Program-made: the position numbers and the translations under genes | The notes under the pieces: generated by a model | Seen by the model: only the letters and a program-made list of their open reading frames with translations | Database searches by the model: none | What the model was told of the DNA's origin: nothing | NCBI GenBank assembly: GCA_907165065.1 | Contig: OU015528.1 | Location: 34,742,515-34,806,514 of the forward strand | Length of the DNA: 64,000 nt | Direction of reading: 5' to 3' | From: Caprimulgus europaeus | Taxonomy: Eukaryota; Chordata; Aves; Caprimulgiformes; Caprimulgidae | Part shown: one piece after another, positions 23,535 through 36,547 of the stretch | Numbering within the stretch: position 1 is the stretch's first letter | How the letters are laid out: every line of letters begins with the position of its first letter

Positions 23535-26500
23535 ATATGCACCCCAAAACCAAAGAAGTTTAGGGCTATGTATGGGGAATAAATTGTACTATTTTCTTAA
23601 ACTTTAACATTCAATCTCTTTTGCTAGCTGAAAAATAATCCTCTGCCAGTGGGTTTAGTAAACCACATACTTCAGTAGCCTTTAGGCTTGGATGAACTTG
23701 GAAACAAGATGATCTATTGAAAGAAGAGAATTGTGAAAGAAAGGAATGTAATTATAAAATTGGTTAACATTAAACTTCCTTCATTTACATTTTCTTACTT
23801 CCTCTTTTTCTGCAGGACCTCACTCCGTCTGTCTTGGTGTCCCAAGGACACAATCGTTCTTAAGCAAAGCTAGTTTTGACACCTGATATTTCATATCAAG
23901 ACAATCCTATGCTCTTGCTAGCAGTCAGAACAGAACAAATTCAGCTAGAGTTATGCAAAGATGTAGCCTTTTTATGGTAACTTCATAGTTCATGAAGATT
24001 TCTGCCCTCAGCTCCCTTTTCTGACCCTCTCTTGCGAAACTAACCTGTTTAAAATACTTTGTGCACACCCACTTCTCAGAGTCTCTAGTAGAATTCCAGT
24101 CTAAATTAGCTGTCAGCTTCTGATGTAACCCACAGTTTGCCTTGATTTATGAAAGCTATAGTTGTTCTGATTTGTTTGACAGGTGACAATTTACAGAAAC
24201 TCCCTATGACTAGACTGAACAAAGGTCTAGGAGGAAGAGCAACTCAGGTGGTGGATATTGTGGAGCAGCCATTCATCTATGCATAGCTGAGGATTTGCAC
24301 CCTTGTCAGGGTGATGTCAATGGCAGCACTGGTCAGAAGTGGAAGTTGGCAACATGAACAGGAGAATGACCAGAAGTATCCTTTGAAATATATGATAACT
24401 CGTGTTCCCTGCAACACTTTGGACAACTTCTTCAATGAAATATCCTTCCCTTACTTTTAAATAATTTTCCCTGTTTTCAGGCTTGAAGTAATTTGATAAG
24501 TGACCTGTATATTCCATAACTTCATGAATGACTCACAGAAAAGGTGCATAGACAGGAGATATGGCTGGACCTTCTATACTTCAGTGAGTCAATCACTGAG
24601 AAATGTTGTGGGGCTGGATACATCTAAATTATAGTTGAACTAATCACACTGATGCATTGTCAAACAAAAGAGATGCCATTATTATGTGCAGAAACAAGGC
24701 TGTATTACAGGAATATTTCCTTCAAAAGACACAAAAAAAGCCTTCAAAAAATCACCAATTATTTTTAATAGCAATTTTTCTGTTGTTTACCTCAGTTGTA
24801 TACTGGAATAACATTGTATCATAGCTCTGTCATCGGATTTGATTTGAAATAGTGACTATTTGAAAAGAAAGGCTAGAAAATGCTAACCCAAATTCAAGGT
24901 ATTGAGGTTTTTCACCTGACTGGTATACAGTCAAATACAACCTTCATCTGACAAATAGGACTTTCTGTTTCATTACCAAAGTTACTTTTCTATCTTTTAG
25001 TGAATCTCACCACTGTTTTCTGGTTTCCTCTTTCCTGCACAAAATGTAGAGCTGTTTTCTAGACTGCTGAATTGCATATGTAACTATGCTGAATGATGAT
25101 AATATAGGTGAGACGAGTGAAATGCTTTGATGTTGTCATACAAGCATTTAGATAAATTAATTCTATATTTAACTTAGTTGCCCACAGCTTTCAAGGGTGA
25201 TGTTTGCCAAAAATGCCTTTAAAAGTGGATAAAGCATGAAAAATGTTAAAGGTGTTAGGGGGTATTTAATTGGATGTCTATAGAGAAGGGAGTGATTAAA
25301 AAAAAAAAATAGGAAAGATTAAATCAACAATTTTGACAACCCTCCCCTCCCCCTTTTTTTTAAACACAAATGTGAAGGTATCACATTGTCAAATGAAAAA
25401 GTTCACACTTCTGTTGGAGTAGCTTCATCTGTTTTCTAATAAAATACATGAAGCTATTAATGAAAATATAATGTTTTCAAATTATAGAAAAAAAAATGTG
25501 TCTATTGTCTAAATGCCTCTTAGGAATAGATTTAGTTCATGATAACTTTTTAGATAAAGCTTGGAAACTATACTTGAAGCAATAATGTACTTAATGATTT
25601 TTTTTCCCGAGAATGTGACCAGTGCCAATCTTCTGCAAAATGTGGCAATAAATTATACTCCTTCCCAAAACCAGACACTAAGTGACTCCTTTGAAAGACA
25701 GAGAGTTCATTGTTGATAGGACAAAACAACAGCAACTTTGCTAAAATAAAACATAATGACAGCAAGCTGAAAGTCTTCTATTCTATAGTCTCTTCTCGTA
25801 ATCCTTTATTCACCTTTCGCCTTCTCTGCCGTAGGTAAGTTCTAACAGAACCATGTAATCCGTCCTTTGAGCTCATCTGAATTATCTTCTAAAATTCACT
25901 GCACTTCAGGGTTTACCTATATTTTGTAACACTGTCTGCATTGCAGAAGTGAAAAATCTTTTAAAGCAAGATAGTAACTGTACAGTTTTGCTCTGAATAA
26001 GGAGCAGAGAGGAGCCATGTTATTCCCTGGAGCATTCCAGGGAATTACCTGTGATTCATAAAAGCCTAAGACTGTTTTTCCTTCTTGGGGTCTAGTAGGG
26101 AACAATTTTCACCAGCTTATTTATCAGGAAAATATTTTTATTCCCTTTATTGCATTTTAACTGTGTCAGCTACTGCAGTGAGGAAAAAAAATCCTGTCTT
26201 TTTAGTCTTTGCTGACTGGGCTTCACCAGTCTTTTTTTCTTTTCTTTTCTTTCCTTTTTTTTTTTTTTTTTCTATTATGCTTCTTTCTGAATAGCTGCAG
26301 AATTATCCATATAATGAGTGGGAGCCCCAATGAACTAACACATGTTTTAGCTGAATAAGTAGGCATGCTAAGCAGAAGAAGCAACAAAATTTTTTCAGAG
26401 TTTATATGATTTCTTTCTTAATTACTCTGTCTTCCATTTTATGTTTCCTTGTAAAGCCCATGCGACAGAAAGCAGAAATATAACATATAAATCAGTGCGC

Positions 26501-27974
26501 TTCTGCCCCAGATACCCGTGCTCAGCAAGAGAGAAGTCCTCATGGTCCCTCAGCAATGTTTATTTTTATTGCTGCTTCTTCCACACTGGCATTGCAGGTA
26601 GACGAGGGCATAGGAAATTGTTTCATTTTAAAATCTGGCAGAACAAAACAGCTCCATTCTCTCCAATAATTGATGCATCCTGATGATACAGAATTGTTCC
26701 TACTTGATGGCCTCCTTTTCCAGAAGTGTTTTGGTTTTTAACTTCAAGTTAGAAGTCAGAGCATGCAGAAAGATGCAAACACCTGAGCGTCCAGTGAGTC
26801 CAGAAGCCAGTTTGGTCATTTCATGGGTGAGCAGGCAGGGCCCTCTATTGCCAGGCACTTCAACTCAGAGGAAAGTCTCTCTATCTTTTTGACCAAAGTG
26901 GCATCTCCACAACAAGAAGTCAGCCCTGCACCTGTGGACAGAAATGTCTAAAATTCCCTGCTGTTCCCCAGGAACATGGTTTGGTAACTTTATGTGGCCT
27001 GCTGTACCTCTAGAGAGGATGAAGGATGTAACTCTTGTGCTGGTCCTATGGGCAACTTAAGCATCAGCTTTAAGGGATTGTTTTGTCCCTTGTGGGGTGA
27101 GGAATGTAAAGCTAGGCATATTTGCACCTACATTTGATATCTAAATCCAATAGCTGGAATAGCTATATATAGTTATGAACCATTTGGCTGCAATAGGAAC
27201 ATAAAATTGTACAAAGAAAATCTTGATCCTGGTGCTCTGTAACCCCACATAGCCCACTGCTGAGTCAGGGCAGGACTTCGCTTCTGGAACACAGTTTCTT
27301 CAGGACAGCAGCTAAAACAGAAGCCTCAAATGTCAGCCGAGTCATTTGGATGCTGTCACAATTAATAGCAATCTCAGAATATATGGGGTTTTTTTTTGTT
27401 TTTTTTTCAGTAGGTTCTTTTAATCCCTTAATTTTGTGATATGATAAAAGACTTAAATGGCTTTGGGACAGCTTTGTTCTCGCACTCAAATGTTCTCGTA
27501 CCTGAGGTTATCTGGCTCAGTGTTCTGAGGAATATTCACATGTTGCATACATTATTTCACTGGAATCTGTGATTTTTATTAATTCTTAAACTATTTACTT
27601 ATGGTTATTTAAGAATTGTCAGTGCTTCCAGGTTTTATGAAGATTTTTAGATAATTTGCAGAGCAGTTAAATCACAGATCATTAACATTAGGAAAAACTA
27701 ATTTAGTTAAATCTACTCATGCTCATACCAGGATGTTTGTTATGGTGGGAGGTAAGGCTGATAACCTTCTTTTAATGTCAGAATGGTAATAATTACCTGA
27801 CAGTTGTGCCAGCATCCAGTGCTTTCTATTGTCTTTTTTTTTTCTCATTACACTTTTTTTTTTTTTAATCTTATTTGTCAGACATATTTGTAAAGTAACA
27901 TGGCAGCTAAAGGACCATTTCAGCCTTGAGCTGCATGAAGCAGAGATATTTATGCCTCTCATGGAGCAGGGAGA
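23535..27974. other. AT-rich non-coding DNA, no gene recognised
   Basis: No gene or transposon recognised. Simple pyrimidine tracts at 26231-26272 and T runs near 27390-27410 and 27831-27866. Short open frames on both strands show no family resemblance. Confidence 0.6.
26231..26272. repeat. T-rich polypyrimidine tract
   Basis: Forty-two bases of T with scattered C, ending in an uninterrupted T run of 17 or more. Simple repeat, no further content. Confidence 0.9.
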
Positions 27975-28160
27975 TAATAGACCCTATCTGTATAGTGGGA
28001 CTGAACCTGGAATATTGCACTGAGAGTTTTAGGCACCTCATTTCCTGAAAAATGTAGACAAACTGGATGGAGTTCAGAGAAGAGCAAAGGATAATAATCA
28101 TGAAGATAGAGGTATTGCTATATAAGGAAAGATTAAAAGAGACTCAGCACTCAGCTGTAA
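27975..28160 (+). mobile_element. Old CR1/L3-like LINE fragment
   Basis: About 185 bp retains the LINE order 'cctggaatattgcact' (HLEYC region, 28007-28022), 'ttaggcacctca' (28029-28040), 'gagttcagagaagagcaaag' (28070-28089, the RVQRRA region) and 'aaggaaagattaaaagagac' (28123-28142, the EERLRE region). It corresponds to the thumb/C-terminal part of ORF2, downstream of the palm. All frames are broken. Edges are approximate. Confidence 0.7.
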
Positions 28161-30784
28161 CAAATAATCAAAAACTTCAGAAGGTAAATGCTCCAAACCT
28201 TCTACACAAGTATAAACCCATGTATAAATAAATACTGTAACATTCACAGTATTTTCCATTTAGTATACCAATAGCAAAATAAAATGTGTTTTTCTCAGAT
28301 TGGAAGTTAGACAGCAGCTAATTCAGGAACTACAGTGCATGCCAGAGTAAACTCCCTCAGGAAGAAAAGATTTCTTTCCTCCATCACTCTGTGTTAGTTA
28401 ACCTGCAAGGAACTATTGTAGTGGTTCAGCCACTCATTACCCAAATAAACTAGAAATTAATGTAAGCTCCACTCATGCAAGCTATGATATGGGTGTAGGC
28501 ATAGCATTGATATTTCACTTAGGAATTCAGTATCCCAGTGCCCAGTAACTGTTTAGCACTCATACATGAAAAAAGAACATCATGTTGGCTTCTTGAATAA
28601 ACACTTTGTTTCTACACTACCGTCAAGTTTAAATCAACCTGGAATTCAAATCTTGAGTTCAGCCTAGCAAAGGTCCATGCTTTTACAAAACAGCTGAGGA
28701 GGTAGGAGAGGTGAAGACTTAAGTTTGCATTCTTACTTCTTTTGATGAGGCTAGTCCAGTCTTGGTACCTCTGCAGCCGTTGGCATTGGCTATGAATGTA
28801 CTCAGACTTCTCAGGCAGGACAGTTATGTGGGAATTCAGCCATGTGTGAGTGTGAAGCAAAATATATCCAAAATGAACTCCGCTCGTATACATTTTTATT
28901 CTTCACTTGCTGTGTTCCCTAATCTGTTTAAACACATTTCCACTCTCTTCTGATATAAGATGCAAATGGGAAAATACACTGGTATTTTGCTTGGTATTTG
29001 CACTGGTCCACACCAAAGTTCATTCCAATATGGATCTTATGTAAAAGAGCCCTGAGTGTATGGGAAAGGATAGCCTATTTAAAAGCTTTGAGTTTGAATT
29101 GATTGTTATTTCCAGGTCTCGATCCTAGCATCTGAGAGGCTTGCAGGCCATAACTGATGCAGGTCACTCATCTGCAGATTTATGCTTTGTGGAATAAATC
29201 AGAAGAGTTCACTCAATTTCAGGAAAAGACACTGATTTTGCACTGGATGAAGGTTTGATTTCTGCTGAACATGAGTATTTGTAATGACAAATATGTTGTG
29301 GAAGTGACTCATGAGTATTATCTAGTGGGAATGAAGCTGGTCATTGCACCTCTAAAGCAGAAAGGACAGTGACACATGCCACAGATTCTGTGATACAGGT
29401 AAGCCAGTAGAAGAGACTCAAATGAGACAGCAAATCACTTACAGCCTAAACTGTGTACTGAATGCAGGATTCCAGTGGTGAAAGGGGAATTACGTGTCAA
29501 AGTCAATGTCCTATGCTCTGTACTGTAGCTAAATTGTCACTTTAAATACAGAAATCTGATTAAATCTGTACTGTCAAAATGGTACCTGAAGGTGGATAAT
29601 TGAAATGAAAAATGCAGACTGTTGGTTGCAGGTTTGTTTGTTTCTCAAGGATTGGAAAAAACTTGTGTGAAGGAAATAGAGTGATAAAATTTTAGATGTC
29701 CACTGGGGACACTATTACTTGGCAGTTGATATGTTGCTAATCTAGAAATAGTTATGCATTCAAGACACCTCAGTTAAATTGGCACATTAAGATTTCTGAC
29801 TTAGTGTCATAACTGTAAAGCAGAAATCCTGCAAGCCGGTGGCAGGTCTGCCTTTGGGACTGTGCCCAAATGAAAATCTCTGCAAGTATAATCCCAGGAG
29901 CAGATCTGTTGCCAGTGTCACTTAGCATAGCTCCTCCGCACTCAGCAGGGTTATGTTGTTTTACGCTTGTGGAAGATCTGGCCCCAAAGAGATATTTTAG
30001 GTCAAATGTAATCCTGCACATGCTTAAAGACACAGGGGAGGACACTGGCTGCTCTACTGGAGTGGAAATGTGTGTCACTCTCCAGTTGTGGCCTCCTCAG
30101 AAGCAATGTTCTTTGCAGGAGCTCTTGGAGAAGAACTGGCACTTGTGCACCAAGTAGGACAGCTTGAACAGAGAGCTCCGAGGCAGGCTGAGAAGCTGTC
30201 TCACTGACCACAGTATGTGCATCTGGCACTCTGTTGGAGACACAGTTAATCGTATCAAACATGCAGCAGGGAGATGATGCTGAGACTAGTGCTCCCCTTT
30301 GACTGAGGGAGCAGGAAGCAGTGAAGCTTTGCCATCTTGTATTCATCCTCCAGCTTCTGCAGTTGGAGCTAGGCAAGAGGCTTAGGCTGAATGGCTTTTG
30401 GCAGAAGAGCTTATTCATGTCCCAAAACAACAAAAGGGTACAGAAAAAACACCCTACAAAGCAGCAGATCTCTTTTGGCACTGAAGCAGGTTCTGCCAAG
30501 TCATAGGATCAGCAACCTGCTGTTTCCTTCTCCTTGGCCTCAGGCAGACATGGAGGCTGATCCTCCTCCCAGCAGCTGTCAGTGCAGGGGAGGAATGAGG
30601 GACTGCAACTCCAAACTGGGAGATACAAAGCATGTGCGTATGTTCAAGGCATTTTATATCAGCCAGCTATATTTTTGTGCTGTCAGCCAAGGAAAAGAGG
30701 CTGAGTTTGAGGAAGGGGTAGGAGTAGTGAAGAACCAGGTGGGTAAGGGCAGGAGGTAGGAAAAAGTTAGTTCCACTGTAGAAA
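28161..30784. other. Non-coding DNA, slightly GC-richer at 29800-30600
   Basis: No recognised gene. A 165-codon stop-free stretch on the minus strand (30499-30002) has no ATG at its beginning, no family resemblance and no visible domain, so I do not call it. Confidence 0.5.
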
Positions 30785-31030
30785 ACATGGCTGGAATGCT
30801 GCACGCATTTCTAATCACTCATATCACGTAAAGATGTTCTTTGGAAGAAAAAGAGCCAAAAAGGCCTGTGATAAGATAAAAAAGGAATAATGAATCTGTC
30901 TCATATAGGGCAACTGAAACCCTTGGTCTTCTTTAACCTGAAGGCTGAGAAGAGATACGGTATCTTTTTATAAGAACATCAGTAGAGAAAATATCAAGGA
31001 AAGTGAAGGGCTAAGAATCTCTAAATTGAC
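30785..31030 (+). mobile_element. Old CR1/L3-like LINE fragment
   Basis: Degraded but ordered matches to the C-terminal region of a CR1-clade ORF2: 'aagagccaaaaaggcctgtg' (30850-30869), 'cttggtcttctttaacctga' (30922-30941, the LGLFSLE region), 'aaggctgagaagagatacgg' (30941-30960) and 'tttttataagaacatcagta' (30965-30984). No open frame survives. Probably a separate old insertion. Confidence 0.55.
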
Positions 31031-34000
31031 TGTGAATTTAAACCTAACCAACAAAGCAGTAAGGTGCCTACTGTGGGAATATTAGGGACCAAAAACCCTT
31101 TGCCTTGTCATAAATGAAGGCCAATAGATATACAGTGTGATGCCTGCTTTATTAGAGCTCTGATCTTGAAAATATAGGAGGCTGCGTAGCTTCCAGCTCA
31201 TTTTCCTTCAGAATGGATCACTGAGAAAATGTGAGAGGAAACAGAAGCATGTTGTAGAACACCATATGATTTTCTATAAGACATTAAATAACAGGAAACT
31301 TCTGAAAAAGATCCAGACCTGGTGCAACTTATGATAATGCATAGGTGATAATAATGACAGTTTTGCCTATGTGAAAAACATAGAATTAGGTCTGTCCTGT
31401 TCTGTAATTGGAGAGGGATAATATTTCAATTTTTTAATTCTTTCTTTGTTTATGTAGCTGATTGCTGACTGTGGAGACTGATGTATCAAGCTACCCATGC
31501 CACAGTGCAGATTTGTGAGTAGAAATGAAAATCAGGCGCATCAGAGCTTAGGAATTACCGTATACAATTTCCCTGGTGTCTATGTTTGCAGCAGTCTTTT
31601 GGACTGACCAACTGTGCTCTCATCTGAAGATGCCATGTTCATTCCAAGTTTTGACAGCTTATGAAATATAGCATTGCAATAGATATGAGACTTTTTTTTT
31701 CTTGTTAAATAATGTAAAGAGTATAATCGATGGAAGATGGAAGATGAAAAAGGACAGCAAGTTGTGTTTCAGCTGTTTGCTAGTGGCCTCAGGGCCTTAG
31801 GTTTTAAATGAGTTGTTTTGTGCTAACACCTCTTTGAGCACTGAGGGTCAGGTGCAGTTTCAGTGTAGTTCAGAGTAACTGTGTTGAGGTATGATAGCTT
31901 GCACAAGTTGAGCATACGGACCACAATATTTCAGCATTCAGGGAAGGTGACTCACACTCACAAGTTAAGGAATATCTGTATAAAAATTCCATTAGCTTAT
32001 GCTCATCATACAAACCCTTCTAATGCTTCTCTATCCACCTGTGTGTTTCTGAGGAAGGTTGGACTATGCTGGTAGAATAGCATGGAGCTGTTTCATGTCC
32101 TCAAAGTGAGTCAAATCCTGTAGTCTTTACGCCTTTCAGTTCATTAGGGACTGCATCTCAGTAAATGGAAGGATTTCAACTCATTTGAATATATTTCTTT
32201 TCTCTCTAATTTCCTTACATTCACTCACCCTGACCATTACACTAAGATCTCTGACTAGGATTCATCAAACACCGTGCACAAAGGTTTTAAAGTCCTTTCT
32301 GACTTTGCTGTGTGTCTCACAAATTTAAAGATCAGCATTTTCCTTATTTTAGTAAAGAGATTCTATGCTTTATTCATTCTTCCTTTTTTAGATGTCCTCA
32401 ATATCAATCCTGGTGTCCAGTCCAGGGTCCTTTCCTTCCAGGGGCAAATTTTCACTCAGATAACCCTTCATATTCAGGACATTATAATTTATTATATTCT
32501 CAGGAGATTCAGAATCTCTTTTTCATTCTGTTGCTGACCCGGATGCTACATTTCCATTGTCACCTCTATTCTGTTTCTGTAAGTGTCCTGACTCATCCCA
32601 TTGTATTTGTTAGCAAATTACCAGTATATGCTGTGTTCCCTCTCAGTAAAATGCTTTTCTTGTCGGTCTTGGAATTACAGATGAGATCCCACCAGGATCA
32701 GGGAGGACAGTAGAGGAGAGGAAAGGGTGCCAGTCTCTTTCTCATGGACACTACAGGTTCTGTGGGGAGGTAGCTCTCCATCTGCAGAAGAAACACTAAA
32801 GATTCACTCTCCCTAAATGAAAAGACTGTCTCATTAGTGCTATTAGGGCCATTAGTGCCCCTTGTCTCAGGTGCCGCAATCATAACCTACAACTATTTCC
32901 CATTCTCTGCTTGTCGCAGAAAGACAGATGCACTTTTTCAGAGAAGGGACTCAGTTATCACTGGAAGAGCAAAGGGGAATATCCTCTTACAGGCTATATC
33001 TGTGTTGCCAGAAGTATGGCACCATGGTGGGAAGTAAAACTGATGTATCCTACCAACAATTTATTAGCACAGTTCCTACAGTGTCTTGCTGCAGAGGGAA
33101 TAATATGCTTCATATATTAATAGAGTTAGAGATATTAAGAGCTCAGCATTTGTCATTTAGAGTGTCACTTGACATTCTAAATACAGGAGGATATTGTGGT
33201 TATTACAATTAGTAGGGTGTTGGCTAAAGAATTTTAATGGTGACTATTATAATGGAGAAAAATCAGTCAGCCACTTTTTTCATGCATGAAACAAGTGGGG
33301 TGCCTCATAGTTTCCACATTAGACTCAGTTTTTGCAAAAAAAGATGAAAAATGCTTATGCTGAAACATATAAAGTCCAAAATCTTCTGCCTTATATTCAG
33401 CTGCTATAACTTCTTCTGACAAGAATCTCTGAGGCATAAGAATATGTCGGGAGACTTCAATATTGCATTTAAAAAGATAGCTGAAAAAAAAACTTCCTCA
33501 GAAAAATTCTGGAATGAATCTTATCTCTCAAATCAATCAGTCTTTACATTTTTCAGTACAATGTTTGCAATAAAACAAAAATTATAATTTTAAAACTGCA
33601 ATCAGCTAAATTGTGAAGGGAATTAATTACAAATAAGCCAAAATATATTAAAAAATCTGTCTCCTAGCTCTCTAGCTTAATATCGTCTGAAGTCTTTACG
33701 CAAATCCAGAAAAGTAGAAAAGAATATATTTATGTTAGCATTTTGCACAGAAGATATTTTTCCCTGGGAGTACCTGCAAGCTGACTACCTACTGTAGAGT
33801 TTCATGTCTCATTTACCAAGGCCTTGGAAATAAATTAGGGGAAAGATGTTTTCTACCATTCCATTTATGTGTATAATGATTTTTGTTGTCTTAGCACAAT
33901 CCTTATATTTACTTATAAGTAAAATGCTTAAAGCACTCTTACTAAGCTTTCTGCTTTTGCTGATGTGAGGTCTAAGGAGGTAACAAGGAACAAGGTCAGA

Positions 34001-35938
34001 AGATATCCATAGAATAAGTGGGAGGACAAAGGCAGCAGGTTCAGTCTTATATCTGTGAATCCCTGGCATTTGTTGCAGGTATTCAGATGACACATTTTGT
34101 ATCTCTACTAATAGCTTGTTATGGATCAACAGCAAGTTACACCTTCTGAGCGTCTGCTTACTGCACATTTAGAATCCCTTAACTGAAAAGAAAAGGGTTT
34201 TTAGTGGACATCAGGGACCTTTTGAAAGGTCCTTTTGGAGCATCAGCTTTTCATTGAGACTGACTGTGTCCTGTCCCCTGGTTGTTTACAGAGAAGCTAT
34301 TGCTAATGATGTGGGTCAAAAATTATGTTTTGAAAAAATTGATTACCTTAATGTTTTTTAGTTTGTCAGTAAATTTATGTGACAGTCAGTTGGAAATACA
34401 GCTCTATTTAAAATGAAAAATCAAGACATTTTATTAGGAGAGGGTGGATTGAACACTGCAGATTTCAAAACATTTTGTGTTTAGACCAGAAACTAGAAAC
34501 AGTTTTGAAAACAGATCTCTCAAACTTACTTTCCAAAGTGCTGAGGAAGTTTTGAGGGGGTTCTGACAGCCTCTACTCCTGTCTATTTTAAATGCAACAA
34601 TTCCAGGCACAGCTGTTTTTACAGCTGTGTAAAATATGACAGTTGCAGCCAGTATTAAACCTTCAGCCAATTTGCATTATGATATCTTCTCTGAAGTATA
34701 TATTGACAGCTGCGGAGTACTTACAGAAATGACAACATTCAAGAAATCTTGAAGAAGATGATGGGCAGAGTAATCAAAAAAACTGACCTTAGATCCAAAA
34801 TAAAAATATCTCAACTTTTCTTAACTTGTTCTATCCATCTTAAAGCAACATATTTTCATATCAGATACTCGAGTTATAAAATTTGTTTTACTACTAGGCT
34901 CCCTTTAAATAATCTCCTCTACTTTAGAAGATTTTTAAAGATATATGCATACTTAAAATTGTGATTGCATTGAACTTCAGTTTAAAAAAACCTCAGAAGT
35001 AAAGCCAAAGGCCTCATAAAAAAAGGGAAGAAAAATTAAAAAAAAAAAAGTGTGAGAGAAAATGAAAACAACTTTTTCTTTAACAAAAAAGATAGATAAG
35101 ATTCTTATGTGAGAAAGTATTTTTTTCCTTCCCTTCTTTAAAAATCTGCTGAGTTGAACTACAGAAATGAATAGTTAAATATAGCACCCTTGTATTTGTA
35201 CTCAAAGAAATATAAGGCTCAGATGATCTTGTAATTAGCTTGTTTAAGCCAAGTAGAGGCAAGAAAATTTACAAGCAAAATACAAATCTTCGACAAAAGG
35301 CCTGGAGATCTGCTCAACTCAATTGTTATTTTCTAGAAGGCAAAAGGTGTGGCTAAGAATAGAGAGGAATGGTTAAGGATGCCTTTGGCATTCTAAGATA
35401 TTACCGTATCTCTCTGGGACCACTGATGTTATTTATTGGACAAATAACAAATTGAATGAAAATACAATAATGTTAATTTCATGAAGTAAAATAATTTCAT
35501 TTAATTATTAGACCAAGGAATGAAAGAATTACTCCACATAATAGGAATAGTGGTAGGTATATCATCTAACTTGTAGGAGATTCAAAAATTAAATCTTTAC
35601 CCTAAATCAGACAAATTTGAAACCTGAACATTTGTTTCTGATATTTAATATACTGTACAAATGACTCTGGAGAGCAGAAAACAAAATTTGTCTTAGACTG
35701 TTTCACAAAAAGAATAAACCAGTACATGATACACTGGATCTCGGAGTACCTTATAATCCTCCTCATCCTCTTTCACTAATTGGTACTGGTTTTCAGCCAG
35801 TTCTTCCTTTCATAGTAATTGGCAAACAGCCCATAGTAGTTGAACAATCATGAATTTTATTAATAACACAGTCAGCTGTTTACTCACAGGTTCCCTAGTT
35901 TCCCTATACCCATATACTCCCTCTCCCCTGCCCATGGC
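31031..35938. other. AT-rich non-coding DNA, no gene recognised
   Basis: No gene, RNA gene or transposon recognised. There are A-rich patches at about 35017-35050. Overlapping short frames near 32837-33212 lack any family signal. Confidence 0.6.
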
Positions 35939-36547
35939 TAGCTTTGAGAATATCATTGATAACAGTGCTGGTGTTGTGGGTTGCTGCTGGAGCTCAAGGC
36001 CACCGTGTTTGGCTGCTTCACAGCTGCATTAGGACTGGGAGGGAGAAGCGTAGTAAATAGCAAAACCCAGAACTGGCATTTGGATGTGCCAATGAAATAT
36101 TCCATATCATATCACGTCATGTTTAGTATATTATCCGGGGCTGACTGGAAAAAGGGGGTAGATTTGCAGGGGGTTTCTCTCGGGCTCGGGTTCTTCTGGG
36201 ATCGCTGTTTCGGTTCGGGATTGTCGCTCCTCCAGGACCGTTATCTGGGAACGGTCCGGGCTTATCAGTGGGTGGTGAGCAGTTGCACTGGGTTATCACT
36301 CATTTGCATATCTTATTACTGTTATCATGATCATTACTATTTTAATATTAGTTGTTTAGGTTTTGATGTTGTTGGTGGTTTTTTTTAAGTTTTCTTTTAT
36401 TTCTATTATTAAACTGTTTTTATCTCAACCTACAAGCCTCCTAATTCTTGCCCTAAATCCTCTTCCCTATCCCTGGGGGTGGGGGGGAAAGTGGGTGAAC
36501 AGCTGTGTTGGCTGCTAGCCAAGGGCTAGCCCAGTGAAACTATTACA
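35939..36547 (+). mobile_element. Solo LTR, avian ERV family A (5' end missing)
   Basis: This is a plus-strand copy of the family also at 14091-14710 and 62862-63493. From 'tttgagaatatcattgataa' (35943-35962) onward it runs parallel to the 62862 copy: 'ctgcattaggactgggaggg' (36024-36043), a CRE-like 'atcacgtcat' (36111-36120), TATA-like 'tatatta' (36127-36133), ATTAAA (36408-36413) followed by 'tttttatctcaac', and the terminal 'gtgaaactattaca' ending at 36547. The first ~70 bp of the LTR (TGTCCCGGTTTTG... in the 62862 copy) are not found, so the 5' end was lost or replaced. Open frames across it are incidental. Confidence 0.85.

Noticed and set aside
30002..30499. 165-codon minus-strand frame
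   Set aside because: It opens with TTG, has no ATG near the start, no recognisable motif and no flanking splice pattern that I trust. It is likely chance in a slightly GC-richer stretch.
35981..36388. 135-codon frame in plus orientation
   Set aside because: It lies wholly inside the family A LTR. Similar peptides arise at 62994-63257 because the LTRs are related, not because they encode a protein.
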